Of a stretch of DNA of 64,000 bases, positions 10,964-21,522 are shown one piece after another; position 1 is the stretch's first letter; each line of letters opens with the position of its first letter. The notes beneath the pieces were generated by a model. That model saw only the letters and a program-made list of their open reading frames with translations, searched no databases and was not told where the DNA came from. This DNA comes from Bicyclus anynana (lineage: Eukaryota > Arthropoda > Insecta > Lepidoptera > Nymphalidae): positions 4,565,501 to 4,629,500 of the forward strand of contig NC_069108.1 in the NCBI RefSeq assembly GCF_947172395.1. The letters run 5' to 3'. The position numbers and the translations under genes are program-made.

Positions 10964-11829
10964 TCACAAAAAGGTGCGAATGGCAGTTGGGGGGCCTGCG
11001 ATAACCGCTAGAGCTCGAACTCCCGGGGGCAGGTAATATTTCAGTCTATGTATGTAGTGTCTAGGAAGAAGAGTTATCAAAGGGCCCTCAGCAAGCAAGT
11101 AGACAGCAACGGGTAATTCACGAGTAAGTCCAAAACAATTCTTTTGGGAGTGTCCATAGGTCTGGCATCTATGACATTGACCTATGCGGCCACGGTTGTT
11201 AGGCTTCTCAAAGGAAAGGCCAGAGAGGTGGCATATTGCCTTCAAGTTGTGAATCCTCTTGCCCTCAGGAGGATCACTAGACAGAGGTCTAGTGGCTCTT
11301 TTGAGCGGTTGCGGTCCATTCTGTGTACCTTCTGAACGGGGAGATCCTGTGTGAGCAAGTCGGCTTTGATGAGCTCAGTATCAAGCTCCTTGGGGAGACC
11401 GCGGACTACTACGCGGAGGACTCGCTCATCACTCAGAGCGTACGTGTGATAGCCTATTGAGTTTGACCTCAATAAGGCTGTAAGACGCCTATGGTCGCCG
11501 GATGTCTCGCATTCCGCACGAATACCTAAGGTTGTAAGCCGGGCGTTTGGAATGGGGATGTTATTTGTTAATAGCATGGGAACAATTTTGTTTGCCCATG
11601 CGTCCTTGTCCCTAATGAACATTGGAGGGATTTTCTCCTTGCGAGGTTCCTCCATTGGAGAGTCCTCACTTCCGGAGTCTGAATCAGAATCTGAGGTGTG
11701 TGACCGAGCGTGGCTCTCGGTTGCAGTGACCTTGCTAGCGGATCTGTCTTTATTAGCATTCTCACAGCTTTTATACTTTGCTCCACCTTTAGGAAACTTC
11801 CAGCCAGAGGTGGGGGAAGCCAGAAACAA
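10964..11829 (-). pseudogene. Jockey-type LINE ORF1 (gag-like), frameshifted
   Basis: Minus-strand frame 11829-11242 contains an acidic Ser-rich segment (ESHARSHTSDSDSDSGSED), then DERVLRVVVRGLPKELDTEL and VQKVHRMDRNRSKEPLDL. These are typical of the PRE_C2HC region of Jockey-clade ORF1. The next frame (11245-10964) continues with GQCHRCQTYGHSQKNC, a CCHC zinc knuckle (C-x2-C-x4-H-x4-C) that binds RNA. The two frames differ by two nucleotides in phase, so a frameshift lies at ~11245. ORF2 is missing. A copy of part of this ORF1 is at 2925-3060. Confidence 0.7.
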
Positions 11830-12006
11830 AAATGCACTTTGTTTTGCTTTAAAATATTATTCTATCTTCACATGGAGAGAACATTTAAATGCAAGTTGAT
11901 ATGTGGGACAAAATAGTACACAGTGATCTGTCTTTACTAACATTCCCACAGCTTTTATACTTTGCTCCACCTTTAGACAACTTCCAGCCAGAGGTGGGGG
12001 AAGCCA
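11743..12006. repeat. Direct repeat of ~80 bp within LINE ORF1 5' region
   Basis: 'cagcttttatactttgctcc' and 'cttccagccagaggtggggg' occur at 11768-11817 and again at 11951-12001, in the same order and strand. The copies differ at a few positions. The second copy is followed by unrelated sequence. Confidence 0.75.
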
Positions 12007-12089
12007 AATTATGCCCACACTATAACTTGAACTTCAAAATATTACTCCTCCCTCCAGAATCATATCAGTAGATCCATGGATTTAATGTA

Positions 12090-12141
12090 ATCGGACGCTT
12101 CATTCCTTTTTTAAAAAAAAATATGGAATGATGCGTCCGAT
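12090..12141. repeat. 17-bp-arm hairpin with A/T loop
   Basis: Arms at 12090-12106 ('atcggacgcttcattcc') and 12125-12141 ('ggaatgatgcgtccgat') pair with one mismatch around an 18-base T/A-run loop. It could be a very small palindromic MITE. No frame overlaps it. Confidence 0.65.
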
Positions 12142-12759
12142 AGAATAGTAAAACGTACTCTGATTGTTGGGAGTTAACTAACTGCTTTTGTATTTTGACT
12201 AACCTCTTAGAATACTATCCGAGGTGGGGGGTGTTTTTACACCAACGCTAAAACGGGGCGGCTCAATGGTGGGGAGGCGGCGCCAAACTAGAAACTTTAT
12301 CGTCTTCTTTTAGATTTTTATTTATTTTTTTGTTTTTTCACGAACTCTTTACATTTCTTGGATTCTCTTTTTCACACGAGTTTCACAAATCACGTGAAGA
12401 GACGCCGTAGACAAAGAAAATATATATATGGCAATAGATGGCTTATTTATAATCGTTTTGCAAAAAACTAATATTACCTTAGCTCCAAGTAATAAACTGT
12501 TCTCATAATCGTTAAATAAATCGTTTCTGAAAGTATCTTCGCCACGATATGGTTAGAAATCGTACACAAGGCACGAAAGCCTAAAACACCCGCACGTACA
12601 AATATTTTTAAAGCCCCATTTCTTTGGCTTCTTGGACAGGTACTGACGACTTCTAGCTCTTGTTCCTCTGTAGGGAACCATCATTTCATAATTTTTATAT
12701 GGTTCCTCTTTTTGAAGCTTCAAACAATTTTGCCCCACTGTTTCCATAAGAGGCTGAAT
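12142..12759. other. No gene recognised
   Basis: A G-rich patch at 12220-12295 is followed by AT-rich sequence. The 64-codon minus frame at 12553-12747 matches nothing I know. Confidence 0.35.
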
Positions 12760-12789
12760 CTTAAAATATCTGTCGATTATATCGATTTA

Positions 12790-12870
12790 AACTGTTACTT
12801 TTACAAAATTGCTTTACTATTAGTATACTCTTACTTTACATACAATTAAAAAAAACTTTCATCATCCCTA
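12790..12870. repeat. Dispersed repeat shared with 62757-62835
   Basis: 'acaaaattgctttactatta' followed by 'gtatactctta' and 'catcatccctatt' occurs in the same order at both places, with only scattered differences. It is presumably the end of a dispersed element whose rest has diverged. Confidence 0.6.
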
Positions 12871-13348
12871 TTCGCCCCCTCGATGCGGTGCGACCATGTA
12901 TGACCATTAAGTACTTGTACATGGATTGCGCCAGGCCTGCCCACGGCAAGAAGATCGTCATCGTCGTTGCTAATGTCCATGTGGTATTCGCTGTCAGAGC
13001 CATGTAGCCAACCAGACACGAGCCTGTCAAAGGACCAAGAATAAGAATCAGAGGAAAAACAAACAAATACACAATAACTGATTATGAAACACGGCTAAAA
13101 CTCACGTGATATAAGGTCGGAGTCTCCAATATCAGTTTAGATAAATGTTAAAAAATAAAAACTTATGTAATGAATGATCTTACATTTACCATTACGGCAA
13201 GGATTGTTTTTTTTTTAAATAAAAAAAAATATGTTTTTGAGGGCCGATGCAGAGACTTTTTTGTTATATCTATGGAAAATATACATATATTCATTTTCTT
13301 GTGGTGGTGTTGTATTACACAATATGTTATTGAAATTTATGCATGATT
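12871..13348. other. No gene recognised
   Basis: The 78-codon minus frame 12836-13072 has a hydrophobic stretch, but I do not recognise it and its codons look random. The rest is A/T runs. Confidence 0.3.
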
Positions 13349-13359
13349 AATAAACATTG

Positions 13360-13667
13360 AGCTGTGATAGCCCAGTGGATATGACCTCTGCTTCCGATTC
13401 CGGAGGGTGTGGGTTCGAATCCGGTCCGGGGCATGCACCTCCAACTTTTCAGTTGTGTGCATTTTAAGAAATTAAATATCACGTGTCTCAATCGGTGAAG
13501 GAAAACATCGTGAGGAAACCTGCATACGAGAGATTATCTCAATTCTCTGCGTGTGTGAAGTCTGCCAATCCGCATTGGGCCAGCGTGGTGGACTATTGGC
13601 CTAACCCCTCTCATTCTGAGAGGAGACTCGAGCTCAGCAGTGAGCCGAATATGGGTTGATGACGACG
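13360..13667 (+). mobile_element. tRNA-headed SINE with 11-bp target duplication
   Basis: The head contains a box A-like 'agcccagtggat' and a box B 'ggttcgaatcc', the internal RNA polymerase III promoter of tRNA-derived SINEs. The body includes 'ggaaaacatcgtgaggaaac' and 'ccgaatatgggttgatgacg'. It is flanked by exact copies of 'aataaacattg' (13349-13359 and 13668-13678), which defines both ends. SINEs are mobilised by a LINE's machinery. A decayed inverse copy lies at 37488-37640. The family resembles common moth/butterfly SINEs. Confidence 0.88.
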
Positions 13668-13689
13668 AATAAACATTGGTTTTCAATAT

Positions 13690-13833
13690 AGCCTCAATAG
13701 CTCAACGGCAAGAGCGGTCGGACTCATCACCCAGGGGTGGTGGTACCATCCCCGCCCCGTTGATCTATTGTCGTACCCATTCCTAATACAGTCTTTCCCG
13801 ACTAGTTGAATGGGAAATATTATTTAAAAAAAA
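13690..13833 (+). mobile_element. Short tRNA-derived SINE with poly(A) tail
   Basis: Begins 'gcctcaatagctcaacggca' (box A-like), continues through 'gtacccattcctaatacagt' and ends in an A14 run. The same head, 'gcctcaatagctcagtggta', with 'acccactcctatcacagtct', is present once in each triplicated unit (16552, 23780 and 26865), showing it is a dispersed family. No clear target duplication. Confidence 0.65.
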
Positions 13834-13989
13834 AAAAAAACTTTTAAAATTAGGCGGGCTATCATCATTGTTAACTTTTTCCATGGCTTTTTGTACTGAA
13901 CTGATTCCTGTTTTAAAAATGTGTTAAATTTTCTCCTGACTGACTGCTCATGTGATCCAATGTGTAGAAACTGGGTTTAGTTATAGTTA

Positions 13990-14172
13990 TTAGTTGCCGG
14001 TTGAGTCGGAGTTGATCTTAGTATTTTTTACTCCGTAATTACATTGTATGCATTTCCTACAGATGTACCTGTTGTCTCGTCGACCGTTTTTACCACTATA
14101 CCATATTCTACAATACACTACTCCATATATTCTTGTATGAGAAATTTTCTGTGAGCCAGGTTTCCTCGACAT
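13990..14172 (-). pseudogene. Possible piggyBac C-terminal Cys-rich domain
   Basis: The minus-strand frame has VVYCRIWYSGKNGRRDNRYI followed by CRKCIQC. The spacing 'C...(K)NGRR-x-x-RY-x-C-x-x-C' resembles the C-terminal zinc-binding region of piggyBac transposases, which binds the element ends. The first Cys pair is incomplete and no catalytic part is adjacent, so this is a tentative fragment call. Confidence 0.4.
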
Positions 14173-14560
14173 ATTTGAATATATTTAGGGCCGTCCATTA
14201 ATCACGTGGTTCAAATTCCCCCTTCCTTCTTGGTGATACGTGGTGAGGTTCGAGACAAAAAAAACCGTGTATTTTTAAAGTTAAAGTTGTAAAGAAGGAC
14301 AAGCGATGGTGATTCTTTCGAAAAAATATCGATTTTTATAATCGTAATCTGAAAAATCGGCGGGGGGGGAGGGGGGGGCTCGACATCTGAGCCAAGCTTA
14401 CTGTTGTCTAATAGAAGATATATAGGTCTCTATGGAGTAAGGTGGTGACTTTGGTGGCCTTCGACGTGCCCGGGTCGGAAAACTCTGGTATCACCTGTGG
14501 GTTGTAGGGATACCAGCCAGTCGCGCTACAGCCAATATTGTTGTGTGTCAAACATTTCAA
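14173..14560. other. No gene recognised; G-run at 14359-14379
   Basis: Contains a nearly pure G tract of about 20 bases. Otherwise no frame or repeat that I can support. Confidence 0.35.
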
Positions 14561-14752
14561 CTAAAACGCTGGAAAAAACTTCAGCATCCCAATGGTGCAC
14601 AAACGATCGACAGACGGCTCCGTCTGCTGCAGTTCAAGTGTAGTGTTTGACGGTAAATAGTACAAATGTATGCCAAGTGAGTCAGATAAATCGACGATGG
14701 AAAGATATAAATGACATGGTGCTCCGTCAAATATCAAAAGTCGTGGTCCCAC
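14561..14752 (-). pseudogene. pogo/Tigger-type (DDE_1) transposase fragment
   Basis: The minus-strand frame reads GPRLLIFDGAPCHLYLSIVD then GIHLYYLPSNTTLELQQTEP. In pogo/Tigger/jerky-like transposases this is '(L)-x-F-DGA-x-x-H-x-S...GI-x-L-x-x-LP-x-NTTH-x-LQPLD', holding the second and third acidic catalytic residues. The first Asp is kept. 'QPLD' has become QQTE, so the last catalytic Asp is lost. Upstream (higher coordinates) the coding sequence dissolves into the 74-bp tandem repeat. Confidence 0.6.
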
Positions 14753-15067
14753 GCTTTTTTATCTAGACAGATGGAAACATATAAATGACATGCTGCTCCG
14801 TCAAATATCAAAAGTCGTGGTCCCACGCTTTTTTATCTAGACAGATGGAAACATATAAATGACATGCTGCTCCGTCAAATATCAAAAGTCGTGGTCCCAC
14901 GCTTTTTTATCTAGACAGATGGAAACATATAAATGACATGCTGCTCCGTCAAATATCAAAAGTCGTGGTCCCACGCTTTTTTATCTAGACAGATGGAAAG
15001 ATATGAATGACATGCTGCTCCGTCAAATATCAAAAGTCGTGGTCTCACGCTTTTTTATCTAGACAGA
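14690..15067. repeat. Tandem array, five copies of a 74-bp unit
   Basis: The marker 'tcgtggtc' recurs at 14741, 14815, 14889, 14963 and 15037, exactly 74 bp apart. The copies are nearly identical, with 'aaacatataaatgacatgct' in the inner ones. Read on the minus strand each unit encodes the transposase stretch around RLLIFDGAPCHLY. Because 74 is not a multiple of three, successive copies are out of frame. The near identity implies recent expansion. Confidence 0.95.
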
Positions 15068-15181
15068 TGTCTTACAAAAATGTCTTGAAAAGTTCATTTC
15101 TCATACCTTTTGACTTTTCTTCTAAAGTTCTCCTAGTGGCAATTTGGAAAATTATCGTACAATTCTGGTTTATACGAAAGT

Positions 15182-15627
15182 TACGATGCTTAATTGGTCG
15201 AGAAGAAGAACATACTTGTCTGTGAATGACATATGAATTTAGCACTGAAACGTTGAGAAGTCTCTGAAAACCTTTTTGTATCAAACCCTTGTCCACTTTC
15301 GCTATTTTCCATCATAATATTGTAATCCAATATCAGTATGGTCAGTATGATCAATAACAGTTCTATATTTGCAGACCGACAACAATGCGACAACAAAGGG
15401 AACACGTCGCAGTAGTCAAATTGGCGGCTCGAAAAATCGGAACCCGGAAACGATCACAAGTTACGATGCTTAATTGGAGGAGAAGAAGAAGAATATACTT
15501 GTCTGTGAATGACTTATGAATTTAGCACGGAGACGTTGAGAAGTCTCTAAAAACTTTTTTTGTACCAAACCCTTGTCCGCTTTCGCTACTTTCCATCATA
15601 ATATTGTAATCCAATATCAGTATGGGT
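15182..15627. repeat. Direct repeat of ~157 bp, two copies
   Basis: 15182-15338 and 15461-15627 share 'acgatgcttaattgg', 'cttgtctgtgaatgac' and 'tattgtaatccaatatcagt' in order. They are separated by ~120 bp of unrelated sequence. Both read on the same strand as the neighbouring pogo fragment and may be part of that element. Several small indels distinguish the copies. Confidence 0.8.
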
Positions 15628-16348
15628 TTGGAGGATCTTTTGAAAGTTTGCTGACGTTGCCATGATATGTAGAGAACATGGCCATGGCCATCTTAATAGC
15701 GTCTCTCCATACCAAGATGTCAACGTCCCCTGAGGTAACACCACTGATATCTCCTGGGCGCATATTCCTTTTCGTGAGACTATGGAAGGCCTGCGGGCAA
15801 ACCCTAAAGATTTAAGGCGTCGAGCCAGACATGGGGCCTGAAAAAGTTCGATATTACTATTAATAACTGAGTTCTTATACATTGGACATATTAGTATTTA
15901 TGTTTAAACTGTTAATAATTAGGGCATAAGCGCTCGCGAAAAGCACGTGATTGATTGAGACCTTCGAAACAATATAGTTGCAACAATTTGAAACCGGGAC
16001 CACATTAGTAAGATAAGGGTGGTTAAGGAACTGGCTCACTTTGAGTAGATTGTTGGCATCACCGTCGAGCACCGAAATGGCGTCTTCGCTCCTTTTTCCT
16101 TTGTCTTTTTGAGTCGACCGAAGCGCACGAGTGTTTTCTCGAAGATTACAGTCGCCAGAATTTGTTAATGACTTTGTGGCAGCGTTGAAAGCAACTTAGA
16201 TTTTTGCAGAAGTTGTAATTCTTTCTTTTATATTTTTTGGTAAGTAGAGGCAGACATCTTGGTGAAAAAAAGTTTACAATGAATTAAGACGCGTGCATCA
16301 AAATGTCAAGACGGAATCGCACTCTTCGGAGTCGTCCATGACCCAGTC
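15628..16348. other. No gene recognised
   Basis: A 98-codon minus frame ending at 15586 (with VLPQGTLTSWYGETLLRWP) overlaps this stretch but I cannot assign it. It may be the 5' part of the pogo-like gene or of another element. Confidence 0.3.
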
Positions 16349-19041
16349 ATTAATGGGCTCATCAACACGGTCATGGGAATCAACCCATTGCCACCGTAGA
16401 TGGCGCCGGACTCGCCTCAGGGCTGGATACCCATAGATCTGTTTGTATCTGTGAAACAAAACACAATAGAGATAACATTATATTTTGGGCATGTTTATTT
16501 TAACACTTCAAAACATAAAATGGTATGATAATTTTTCACAACTTGAGCCTCAATAGCTCAGTGGTACAGAGGCTAAACTCAACACCTGGAGATGGTTCTC
16601 ATACCCACTCCTATCACAGTCTAGATGTGCAAATATCACAGTGCAAATATTCTTTCAATAAAAAAAGTACCTGCTTGTATAGCTGCCGCAGCAGCATCTG
16701 CAGCATCTGCAGCATCGGCAGCTGCGGAAGTGGACGGGGTCGGTTCAGGCTCCGGTGCCCGGTCTATAGATGTCCTTCCGTGATAAAAAGTGAAAATTAG
16801 TCATAATGTTTATTAATTGATCGGCATAAAAGGTGACTACAGAATCAGTAATTGACAGATGGAATACCTTTTTGGCCTTTTAGCCTCAGATTGATCCCCC
16901 GGGGATCCGGGGCGTTTCTGCCCCACCGGGGTGGTGGTGGTAGGTTGCGATGCTTCACTTAAAAAATATAACATTTTATGACATTCATCACAGTTTAATA
17001 ACTGGAAAAAGTAATATAATAAACTGGGCTCATGCCACCATAAATATTCTTGCGCTAGTCAAGCCAACTGACCGACTGACTGACTGACTTGGCCATGACA
17101 GAAAAAGCTGAGACCAGTAAGGTGGTCCCTCGAGAAAAAAGAAAAATAATATCACTCACGGCACTGCACCTCCCTCTGCAACGAGAGAAGAGCTCGATTT
17201 CGTATGGTTGATATTAAAAAAAAGAAATATTAAATATTGTTATCTTTACTAATACGTATTATAAAGAGGGAAGGTTTGATTGTTTGTATGTATTGAATAT
17301 ACTCCGAAAGTACTGAACCGATTTAAAAAATCTTTATATTCCTCTATCGCGCGGAGCATGATAATGTGTGCTCTGCTCGCCTATTGCGTTTTATTTTTTT
17401 ACATGTCACGTAACGGATACGATACGCGACCGCAACCGGTCGCGTATTGTCCATTTAGGAGTGAAATGGATAAAATAATTAATCAATAAAACATGTACTT
17501 ACCTCATTGCAAAATTTGCGCAGTCGCTCGTCGACACCGACAGGGAAAGAAAATATCGCAAACGGCACAACAGATGATAAAATTTTTCAATTGACATTGA
17601 CATTAGATTCTACCCACAGACATTTGTTTTTTTTTGTGGCGGCTTCAAGTTCTATCGTAACTAACTGCGTAAATTAAAGCATGGATATAACATTTCAGAG
17701 AATTTTCAAGGCCACCAACTATTATATAACATATTATTACGAAAAAATATTTGTTGTAATATTACGACGGGGCAATTTGAAGGCATAGCCCGGACGGCTG
17801 CCGCCCTTTTGTCGGCAAACTGGCGGCAACTAATGTGTAAAAAAAACAATAGCGCAATACTTAGTATTTTTCCAGTAAAAATAGGTAAACAATAACAATT
17901 TATTACTGAGCAGTTTATTGGTAGGTACAGCAGCGGTATGGTTTACCTATTTTTTATGCTCCGTGTACAAAGTCAATAGGAATTAGAAAGAAAATACATT
18001 TGTTTCAAATATTTTTTTTTTTCAAATAGTTTTTATTGTTGAACTATCTAACTTGCCGACATTTTTTTAACAGACTTCACAAAATCAGGTCAAAAAATCA
18101 AAAAATGATTTTTTATGTATGTAACTCGTTTTCTCGAAAACTACTGGACCGATTTGAATATTTTTTTTTTGTTTGCATGGGTATTACCGAGGTGGTCCCA
18201 TTTTTTTCATGGGATCTTTGACAAATCATGGTATACATAACTAATCTTTGAGAAAGCAAGGTATACATAACTCAGGTTTTTTAATGCATAAGGGACAATA
18301 AAATATCGTTGCTTTGCGAATTTCGCTTTTTTAAGCAGTACGCACAGTCTTTTCTTTTGGATTTGTTTTTATCATTTTTAGGCAAGTAAGCTATTGTATT
18401 GGACGCGTTGCGATGATGTAGAAGGTCTATTGGATACCTCAGTCTCAGTTAGTCTGTCAGTCGGTGTGTCAAACTTTTTTAATAACATTTTTACTACATT
18501 TAGCCGGAAATCGAAAAATGACGTGGATCTACTATTGTCACCTGACCGTTTCTTTTGTTCATTGAACATCTTGAAACAGTTCAGGAGCATAACTTGCATT
18601 ACGTGTATTACTATTTTTTTATACCATCTGGTTGACTTCTTATATGACTGATAATATGATAGCATTTGATCTTTTAGATCGACACCATTCATATATTTGT
18701 TATATTCTACTATAACTTTTGGTTTCAGTTTAACCTGACCATGACTGTTACTAGATTCAACGAAATCAGAGTGATGTTCAGTCGAAATCATCAATACATT
18801 CCTTTTATCCCTATAATTGGTGACCATATACACCACGTGCATTATATCTAGTAAGCAATGTACCTCTAGCGATCTTCGACTTAGTTATCACTGGATTCCT
18901 TGCTCGATTAGCTCTAAGCGTGCCTGTTAAATATGTACGTTGTTGCAACAACTTTTCTGCTAGTGTCACACTATTGTTAAAGTTGTCTGTATAGAGAGAG
19001 CGCCCTGTGTTTAGGTAATCTTCCATAAGCACCTCCTTTTT
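16349..19041. repeat. Triplicated ~3.1-kb unit, copy 1
   Basis: Starts inside the unit at 'ttaatgggctcatcaacacg', equivalent to 23581 and 26644 in copies 2 and 3. It runs through a short SINE (16552), exon-like blocks (minus), a repeat tail (17240-17500) and the 3' half of piggyBac (minus) to the SINE that begins at 19042. Subtracting Harbinger-1, the spacing to copy 2 is ~3.16 kb. Copies 2 and 3 are 3063 bp apart. All three are head to tail. Confidence 0.9.
18378..19041 (-). pseudogene. piggyBac transposase 3' half, triplication copy 1
   Basis: Minus-strand frames 19032-18811 and 18842-18378 encode LYTDNFNNSVTLAEKLLQQR, YLTGTLRANRARNPV and then YNKYMNGVDLKDQMLSYYQS. These are diagnostic of piggyBac (DDE_Tnp_1_7): 'YTDNF' holds the second catalytic Asp and 'YN-x-xMGGVD-x-x-DQ' the third. 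A one-base difference from copy 3 near 18830 (after NYRDK, reading upstream) shifts the frame. The gene is cut at 19042 by a SINE. The 5' half exists only beyond copy 3 (29700-30062). piggyBac elements insert at TTAA; no ends are seen here. Confidence 0.85.
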
Positions 19042-19213
19042 GACGGCCTCCGTGGCGCAGTGGTATGCGCGGTGGATTTACAAAACGGAGGTCCTGGGTT
19101 CGATCCCTGGCTGGGCAGATTGAGATTTTCTTAATTTGTCCAGGTCTGGCTGGTGGGAGGCGTCAGCCGTGGCTAGTTACCACCCTACCGGCAAAGACGT
19201 ACAAGCGAATTTA
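19042..19213 (+). mobile_element. tRNA-headed SINE, left part, split by Harbinger-1
   Basis: Head 'gacggcctccgtggcgcagt' with box B 'ggttcgatccctgg', followed by body 'ggtctggctggtgggaggcg'. The SINE continues after the Harbinger at 23286-23435 ('gcgttccggtacgatgtcgt' onward, with an A-run). Full copies at 29369-29699, 55873-56203 and, inverted, 60104-60438 confirm the family. It sits in the piggyBac gene. Confidence 0.9.
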
Positions 19214-19229
19214 CGCCACGTTCACACGG

Positions 19230-19500
19230 CGTGCTACCGAATCGGTTTTTTGCAGGATTCGGTTTAGTGGCATAAGTATTTCAATGAAGGAGTTCACACA
19301 TGCATTCGGTTTCAAGACACGACAAAAAAGCCGAATCTTGCTGAAGTTGACATCCGATTTTGCGACTACAAACCGATCCGGCGATACTGCAAAATGCAGA
19401 TCCGATACAGTGGTATAGGGCATTCAATAGATGCGTTCATACGATACACGCAGGGGTAGATTCGGTTTTTTGTCGGATCTTGAAACCGAATGCGTCGCAC
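19230..19500. promoter_or_regulatory. Subterminal motif cluster of Harbinger-1
   Basis: 'attcggttt', 'gattcgg', 'gccgaatct' and 'gatccgat' occur about nine times on both strands, and again at the right end (23220-23260). Harbinger elements need a partner DNA-binding protein that recognises subterminal sites. By analogy with the Myb-like partner in vertebrate Harbinger, these would be MADF-protein sites. That role is inference. Confidence 0.5.
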
Positions 19501-19592
19501 AAGCTGGGAAGGAGGGGTGGGCGGGAGGGACACACTGCACGTGCGCTTGCCAGTCGCCAGTTCTTTTCGCCCGCTTTGACTGACCGCTCGCT

Positions 19593-21522
19593 ATGACGAC
19601 GAAAAATATAAACGTTGAAAATTTAATTTCTCTTGTCCAAAATCGGCCAGTTTTATGGGACAAAACTCTCGAAATATACAAGGATAAAAACTTGAGAACT
19701 GCTGGCTGGCGAGAAATATGTATAAATTTAAATGAAGATTTTGAAGAAATGGAGGAGAAAAACAGGCAGGATTATGGTAAGTTTGTAATTTTTTAAAGTA
19801 AACAGGTTAAGTATTTGTACATTAGCAGTGTGTTACAAAATTAACGTTAGATTGATTCATCTTGCCAAGGCACAGCTCCTGCTGTAGAAATAAAATAATT
19901 TGTGAATTCAGATCGTATAACATTAGCACATCGTCCACCTCGTGTACTATTTTGTTCATTGGGTGCATCTGTGAACACGTTAACCACTGATGATACATTG
20001 CTTGTTGTTTCTATGTTCGACTGTACACCTTCCATATCTATTATAAAATTATGAAGTACAGTGCAAGCCTTTACAATCGATATTGCTGTGCTGGTATCAA
20101 CATCCAGTGGACGATGAAATATTCGCCACTTGTTAGCTAATATCCCAAAGGCGCACTCAACATAGCGTCGAGCTCTGGTTAATCTGTAGTTATATATTCT
20201 TTTGTTTCTATCCAAATGGTTTCCGCCGTAAGGTCTCATCAAATGTTGATGCAAGCCAAAACCTTCATCGCCTATTACTACAAACGGAATCGATAAATCG
20301 GAATCGTTTGTCAGTGGACATGCTGCCGGTAATTGCAAATCACCATCTATTAGTTTTTTCCAAAAAGTACACTCCTTGAATATTGTCGAATCGCATTCTT
20401 TTCCATACGAGCCCACACAGATGTATGTAAATTTATAATATGAATCAACCACTGCTAATAATACGATGGAAAAGAAATCTTTGTAATTCATAAACATGGA
20501 ACCACTGTTGTTTGGCTTTTTTATCCTAATATGTTTACCGTCCACTGCACCAATGCAATGGGGAAAGTTTGCTCTAGTATTAAATCCATTGGCGATATAT
20601 TCCCAGTCAGATATTGTGTTGGGTAATGTCATAAACTCCCCATGCAAATTGTTCCAAATAGCATTCGTTACTTCCTTAATAATGTTACTGATCGTAGACA
20701 CTCCGACTCGGTAGGCGTAATGTAAATCCTTGTATGAACACCCAGAAGCCATATATCTGCAAGTAAATTTAATTATATTTTTCAGCTAAATCGATCGTAA
20801 AGAAGTGGACTAATATTAGAGACAGCTGGATGAGGAGTATTAATGAGAAAAAGAAATCAAAAAAATCAGGATCGTCTGCGACATGTCCGAGAGCCTACGT
20901 TTATCATCGTCAAATGTTGTTCTTAAAAAAAATTGTGTCGCCAGCTGACACACATGATAGTGCAACTATTGTTACACCAAACCCAGCAGACGATAGTACA
21001 GCCGCTACAGTTACATCAGATGTTACCCATGACAGTGCGATGGCTCAGGACAATTTATTCGGTGAAGATTTTGCAAATAATCAAGATGCTACAGATGAAA
21101 GTCAACAAGAAATTGATAATGAAAATTTAGTAGGTGGTTCAAAAAGAAAAAAAAGCAAACCATCGAGGCAGAATTTAAACGTGTTTGATAAGAAAATGAG
21201 TGAGTTTATAGATTATCAAATGGAATGCAACAAGAAGGAAGAAATGAAAGAAGACCGTAATTTGTTTTTCTTTAAAAGTCTACTTCCATCATTGGCAACG
21301 CTAAACGATAATCAAACATTAGAATTTCAATCAGGCGTCTTAAATTTATTGCAAAATATAAAGAACCGAAATGAATGGTCTCCTGCACACTCATCAACAT
21401 ACAACTATCAACCAAATGTGGCACAATCACAAGGCTATTTTACATCGCAGTACCAAGCATCACCAGAGTCTCAAAGTATTCAATCGAATGCTTCTGATTT
21501 ACCAGACTTTCATAATATGTAG
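19593..21522 (+). CDS. Harbinger-1 MADF-BESS accessory protein, two exons
   Basis: Exon 1 19593-19776 ends at a strong 'gtaagt' donor; exon 2 20786-21522 follows 'ttttcag'. The phases join cleanly (GCT codon across the junction), giving 306 aa. The N-terminal MADF domain (VENLISLVQNRPVLWDKTLE, then AGWREICINL, and after the splice KKWTNIRDSW) is a Myb/SANT-like DNA-binding fold. The C-terminal part has a BESS-like motif (FFFKSLLPSLATLNDNQTLE) and a Gln/Ser-rich tail. Such proteins partner PIF/Harbinger transposases, probably binding element ends and helping nuclear import. AATAAA-type signals lie just past the stop. The intron contains transposase exon 2. Confidence 0.88.

Noticed and set aside
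14690..15067. CRISPR-like array
   Set aside because: Units are contiguous with no variable spacers, and the genome is eukaryotic. It is a tandem duplication of coding sequence.
19042..19115. tRNA gene-like sequence (box A and box B) at SINE heads, also at 29369, 55873, 60370 and 13360
   Set aside because: The 5' and 3' arms do not form an acceptor stem and each is followed by the same SINE body and A-rich tail, so they are SINE promoters and not functional tRNA genes.
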